From an uncultured Oscillospiraceae bacterium (GTDB taxonomy: Bacteria > Bacillota > Clostridia > Oscillospirales > Oscillospiraceae), in assembly GCA_934630555.1 (NCBI GenBank), contig CAKTXB010000063.1, positions 1 through 9,746 on the forward strand: a stretch of DNA of 9,746 nt, in the 5' to 3' direction. Below are positions 8,332-9,746 of this stretch, one piece after another. The position numbers and the translations under genes were made by a program. A model generated the notes under the pieces. The model was not told the DNA's origin. It searched no databases and saw only the letters and a program-made list of their open reading frames with translations. Position 1 is the first letter of the stretch; each line of letters opens with the position of its first letter.

Positions 8332-8961
8332 TCAGAACTCTCTCGCGTCGAGCTGGAGGGTGTAGTGGACGTCGTGGGCTTTTTCTTCGTCGGTGTATTT
8401 GCGGAGGGTGTTGATGGTCTGGCCGCCGTGGAATTTGCGGTCATTGACATCTTCGGTCGTGCCCATGACGGTGACGTTCAGCTGACGATGACGGGCGCGG
8501 ACGTGATCCCAGTCAATGAAGTAGATGTGCGCGAACTCGCCGCCGTCCAGGACGCCGTCCTTGATGGTCATGGTCTCACTGCGGCCGAAAAAGACGGAGC
8601 GCAGGTGGCCGTCGGTGTTCATGCTGGTGAAGTCGCCCGGCTCGCCCACAGAGCGGCCAAACTGCGTATGGATGGGACCGGGGTGGCGATACTGATGTTC
8701 CTCGGCAAAGTCGGGGATCATTTTGCGCATGATGTCGAGCAGATCGTGCTGCAAAAATTCCAGATCGAATGAGTCGATGTCGTGGGAGCATTCCTGGATC
8801 ATAACGGAGCAGGTGGTGTGATGGGACGCGATGCAGACCGTACCGTTCTTGATGCCGGACTCCTTGACGATCTCGATGACCTCACGGGAAACATCGTGGA
8901 AGGTGGGGATCCAGCCGCGGGACTGCAGCTCGAGCTCTTTCTGATAAACCTTAAATTCCAT
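8332..8961 (-). CDS. YjbQ/UPF0047-family protein with enlarged C-terminus (209 aa)
   Basis: This belongs to the YjbQ family (UPF0047), annotated as secondary thiamine-phosphate synthase because E. coli YjbQ has weak activity of that kind; the physiological substrate is unsettled. Residues 46-57 are SHHTTCSVMIQE, matching the family 'HTTA-x-x-x-NE' region. Residues 115-121 are NTDGHLR, matching 'N-x-DSHLR', followed by FFGRSETMTIKDGVLDGGE (124-142) in place of the usual 'LLG-S...G-L-LGTWQ'. The core ends near residue 167 (NVTVMG). About 42 further residues follow, and a longer loop (~83-112) precedes the NTDGHLR motif; typical members have about 130-140 residues. The ATG follows GGAGG (8971-8975) by 9 bases and lies 17 bases after the SIS gene stop, so the two are co-transcribed. 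No signal peptide or membrane segment is visible, so it is cytosolic. A standard thiamine role is doubtful in this context. Confidence 0.88.
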   Translation of the reverse strand: MEFKVYQKELELQSRGWIPTFHDVSREVIEIVKESGIKNGTVCIASHHTTCSVMIQECSHDIDSFDLEFLQHDLLDIMRKMIPDFAEEHQYRHPGPIHTQFGRSVGEPGDFTSMNTDGHLRSVFFGRSETMTIKDGVLDGGEFAHIYFIDWDHVRARHRQLNVTVMGTTEDVNDRKFHGGQTINTLRKYTDEEKAHDVHYTLQLDAREF

Positions 8962-8978
8962 TGTGCTTGACCTCCAAA

Positions 8979-9581
8979 TTAAAGTGATTTGTGATTGAGC
9001 CGCTCACCCACGGCTCCGCCCGGATGGATGCGGGCGAACTGCTCGGCCTGATAGCCGGTTTCTTCGATCAGCGCTGCCTGCAGCGCGTGGAAGATCATGC
9101 AGAGGGCCGTCGTGGACGTCGTGCCCTGCGCGTTCCATTTATCCGTTTCGCGGTTCACGTGCTGCCTGAGCACAACGTCCGCCGCCTGCGCCAGGGGAGA
9201 CTCCAGATTTTCCGTCACTGTGATGATCGGCACGCCCTTGGCCTTGCAGATGTCCACGATGGGCAGCAGCTCCTTCGTCTTGCCGCCGCGGGAGGCGAAG
9301 ACCATCACGTCGCCCTGCTGCAAAAAGCCCGTCGCGCCGTGGACGGCTTCGGCAGGGGAGATGAACCGTGCCGGACGCTCGATGCAGCACATGAGGTGTG
9401 CAAAGTGCTGGCAGATGATGCCCGAATGGCCGCAGCCGGCTGCGCCGATGCGCGGCGCTTTGGCAAGCAGCGCCACGGCGGCTGCAAATGCGTCCTCGTC
9501 GAAGTAATCTTTCATTTCGAGGATGCACTGCGCTTCAATGTCATACGCGGCTCTTGCCGCCTGAATGGATTCCACTTTCAC
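8979..9581 (-). CDS. SIS-domain phosphosugar isomerase, KpsF/GutQ-like, no CBS domains (200 aa)
   Basis: This is a cytosolic sugar-phosphate isomerase of the SIS fold, most like the arabinose-5-phosphate isomerase group (KdsD/KpsF/GutQ). Visible motifs are GCGHSGI (49-55), FASRGGKTKEL (95-105, the SIS phosphate loop), GTTSTTALCM (153-162) and HPGGAVGERL (186-195, the group's signature). KdsD-type enzymes are about 320-330 residues with two CBS domains; this one ends right after the SIS domain. Recalling the E. coli KdsD active site, the Glu of the ETDKWN segment (145) and His186 are kept, but the Lys of GKSG is His52 and the loop Ser-Gly-Glu is Gly-Gly-Lys (99-101), so the substrate may differ. 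The start is GTG at 9581, set by AGGAGGG 7 bases upstream. An in-frame GTG at 9623 lies upstream of the predicted transcript start. It is first in the operon with the YjbQ-like gene. 6-phospho-3-hexuloisomerase is less likely given the HPGGAVGERL tail. Confidence 0.88.
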   Translation of the reverse strand: MKVESIQAARAAYDIEAQCILEMKDYFDEDAFAAAVALLAKAPRIGAAGCGHSGIICQHFAHLMCCIERPARFISPAEAVHGATGFLQQGDVMVFASRGGKTKELLPIVDICKAKGVPIITVTENLESPLAQAADVVLRQHVNRETDKWNAQGTTSTTALCMIFHALQAALIEETGYQAEQFARIHPGGAVGERLNHKSL

Positions 9582-9588
9582 AGAATAT

Positions 9589-9595
9589 CCCTCCT
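9589..9595 (-). promoter_or_regulatory. Ribosome binding site that fixes the SIS gene start at GTG 9581
   Basis: Minus-strand AGGAGGG sits 7 bases before GTG at 9579-9581. This favours a 200-residue product over a 214-residue one from the GTG at 9623, which has no such site and overlaps the end of the promoter spacer. Confidence 0.85.
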
Positions 9596-9613
9596 GAGAT
9601 TTGTTCTGCGAAC

Positions 9614-9642
9614 AGTGTAGCACAAATATTATTTGCTTTCAA
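9614..9642 (-). promoter_or_regulatory. Promoter of the SIS-YjbQ operon
   Basis: On the minus strand TTGAAA (9637-9642) and TACACT (9614-9619) are separated by 17 bases, with TGC directly before the -10 (extended -10). Expected transcription start is near 9607, leaving a short leader of about 26 bases that contains the AGGAGGG site. The compact leader leaves no room for a riboswitch, so any control would act at the DNA level. Confidence 0.8.
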
Positions 9643-9734
9643 GAAGATATTTTTTGCGTTTCCCCAATAATTCCTGTCTGTTTTTGTGTAAAACGTAGAA
9701 ATACGCAAATATAATTGACGTAATCACAAATATA
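9621..9734. repeat. Three copies of a CRCAAATATW motif in the divergent promoter region
   Basis: CACAAATATT (9621-9630), CGCAAATATA (9704-9713) and CACAAATATA (9725-9734) share the pattern C-R-C-A-A-A-T-A-T-W in the same orientation. The first lies in the spacer of the left-reading promoter and the third in the spacer of the right-reading promoter. The second and third are 21 bases apart, about two helical turns. These are candidate operators for a shared regulator, but the AT-rich background makes chance possible. Confidence 0.35.
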
Positions 9735-9743
9735 GCTTATAAT
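9715..9743 (+). promoter_or_regulatory. Near-consensus promoter reading out of the window's right edge
   Basis: On the plus strand TTGACG (9715-9720) and a perfect TATAAT (9738-9743) are separated by 17 bases. The transcript would start just past the window end, so a divergently transcribed gene lies to the right. Back-to-back placement with the SIS-YjbQ promoter is typical of an operon and its regulator or a partner operon. The target gene itself is not visible. Confidence 0.8.
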
Positions 9744-9746
9744 CAG

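Noticed and set aside
8365..8772. 135-codon plus-strand frame
   Set aside because: It is antisense to the YjbQ-like gene, whose family motifs are clear in the minus-strand frame.
8991..9620. 209-codon plus-strand frame
   Set aside because: It is antisense to the SIS gene and rich in Arg/His/Ala. The SIS motifs on the minus strand decide the coding strand.

Overview
The window looks like chromosome from a GC-rich, Gram-positive gut-type Clostridia, probably Oscillospiraceae or a relative. This is an inference from three things: a large secreted protein ending in three S-layer homology (SLH) motifs of the 'CTRAQ' kind, AGGAGG-type ribosome binding sites, and GC-rich coding DNA set in AT-rich intergenic DNA with sigma-A-like promoters. 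No RNA gene, insertion sequence, CRISPR array or phage gene was seen.

All three convincing genes lie on the minus strand. From right to left: (1) positions 9614-9746 form a divergent promoter region. One promoter reads left into a two-gene operon. A near-consensus promoter reads right into a gene beyond the window. (2) Positions 8979-9581 encode a KpsF/GutQ-like sugar-phosphate isomerase made of a SIS domain only. Seventeen bases later, 8332-8961 encodes an enlarged YjbQ/UPF0047-family protein. A strong hairpin terminator at 8203-8241 closes this transcript. (3) A separate promoter at 8058-8086 drives a 2559-codon gene (287-7966). Its product is an exported cell-wall protein: signal peptide, GLUG-like and beta-helix blocks separated by short His/Cys motifs, a stack of Ig-like/MBG-like modules, and three SLH motifs. 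(4) Positions 1-286 hold no credible gene but carry several strong inverted repeats and a diverged direct repeat.

The two transcription units appear unrelated. The giant protein is probably a surface adhesin or carbohydrate-facing structural protein. The SIS-YjbQ pair looks like a small metabolic operon acting on a phosphosugar or related small molecule, but its substrate cannot be read from the sequence. The most unusual aspects are the departures from family consensus in both operon proteins, the repeated motif in the divergent promoter region, and the regular His/Cys linkers in the giant protein. I did not find a clear new defence or mobile system.
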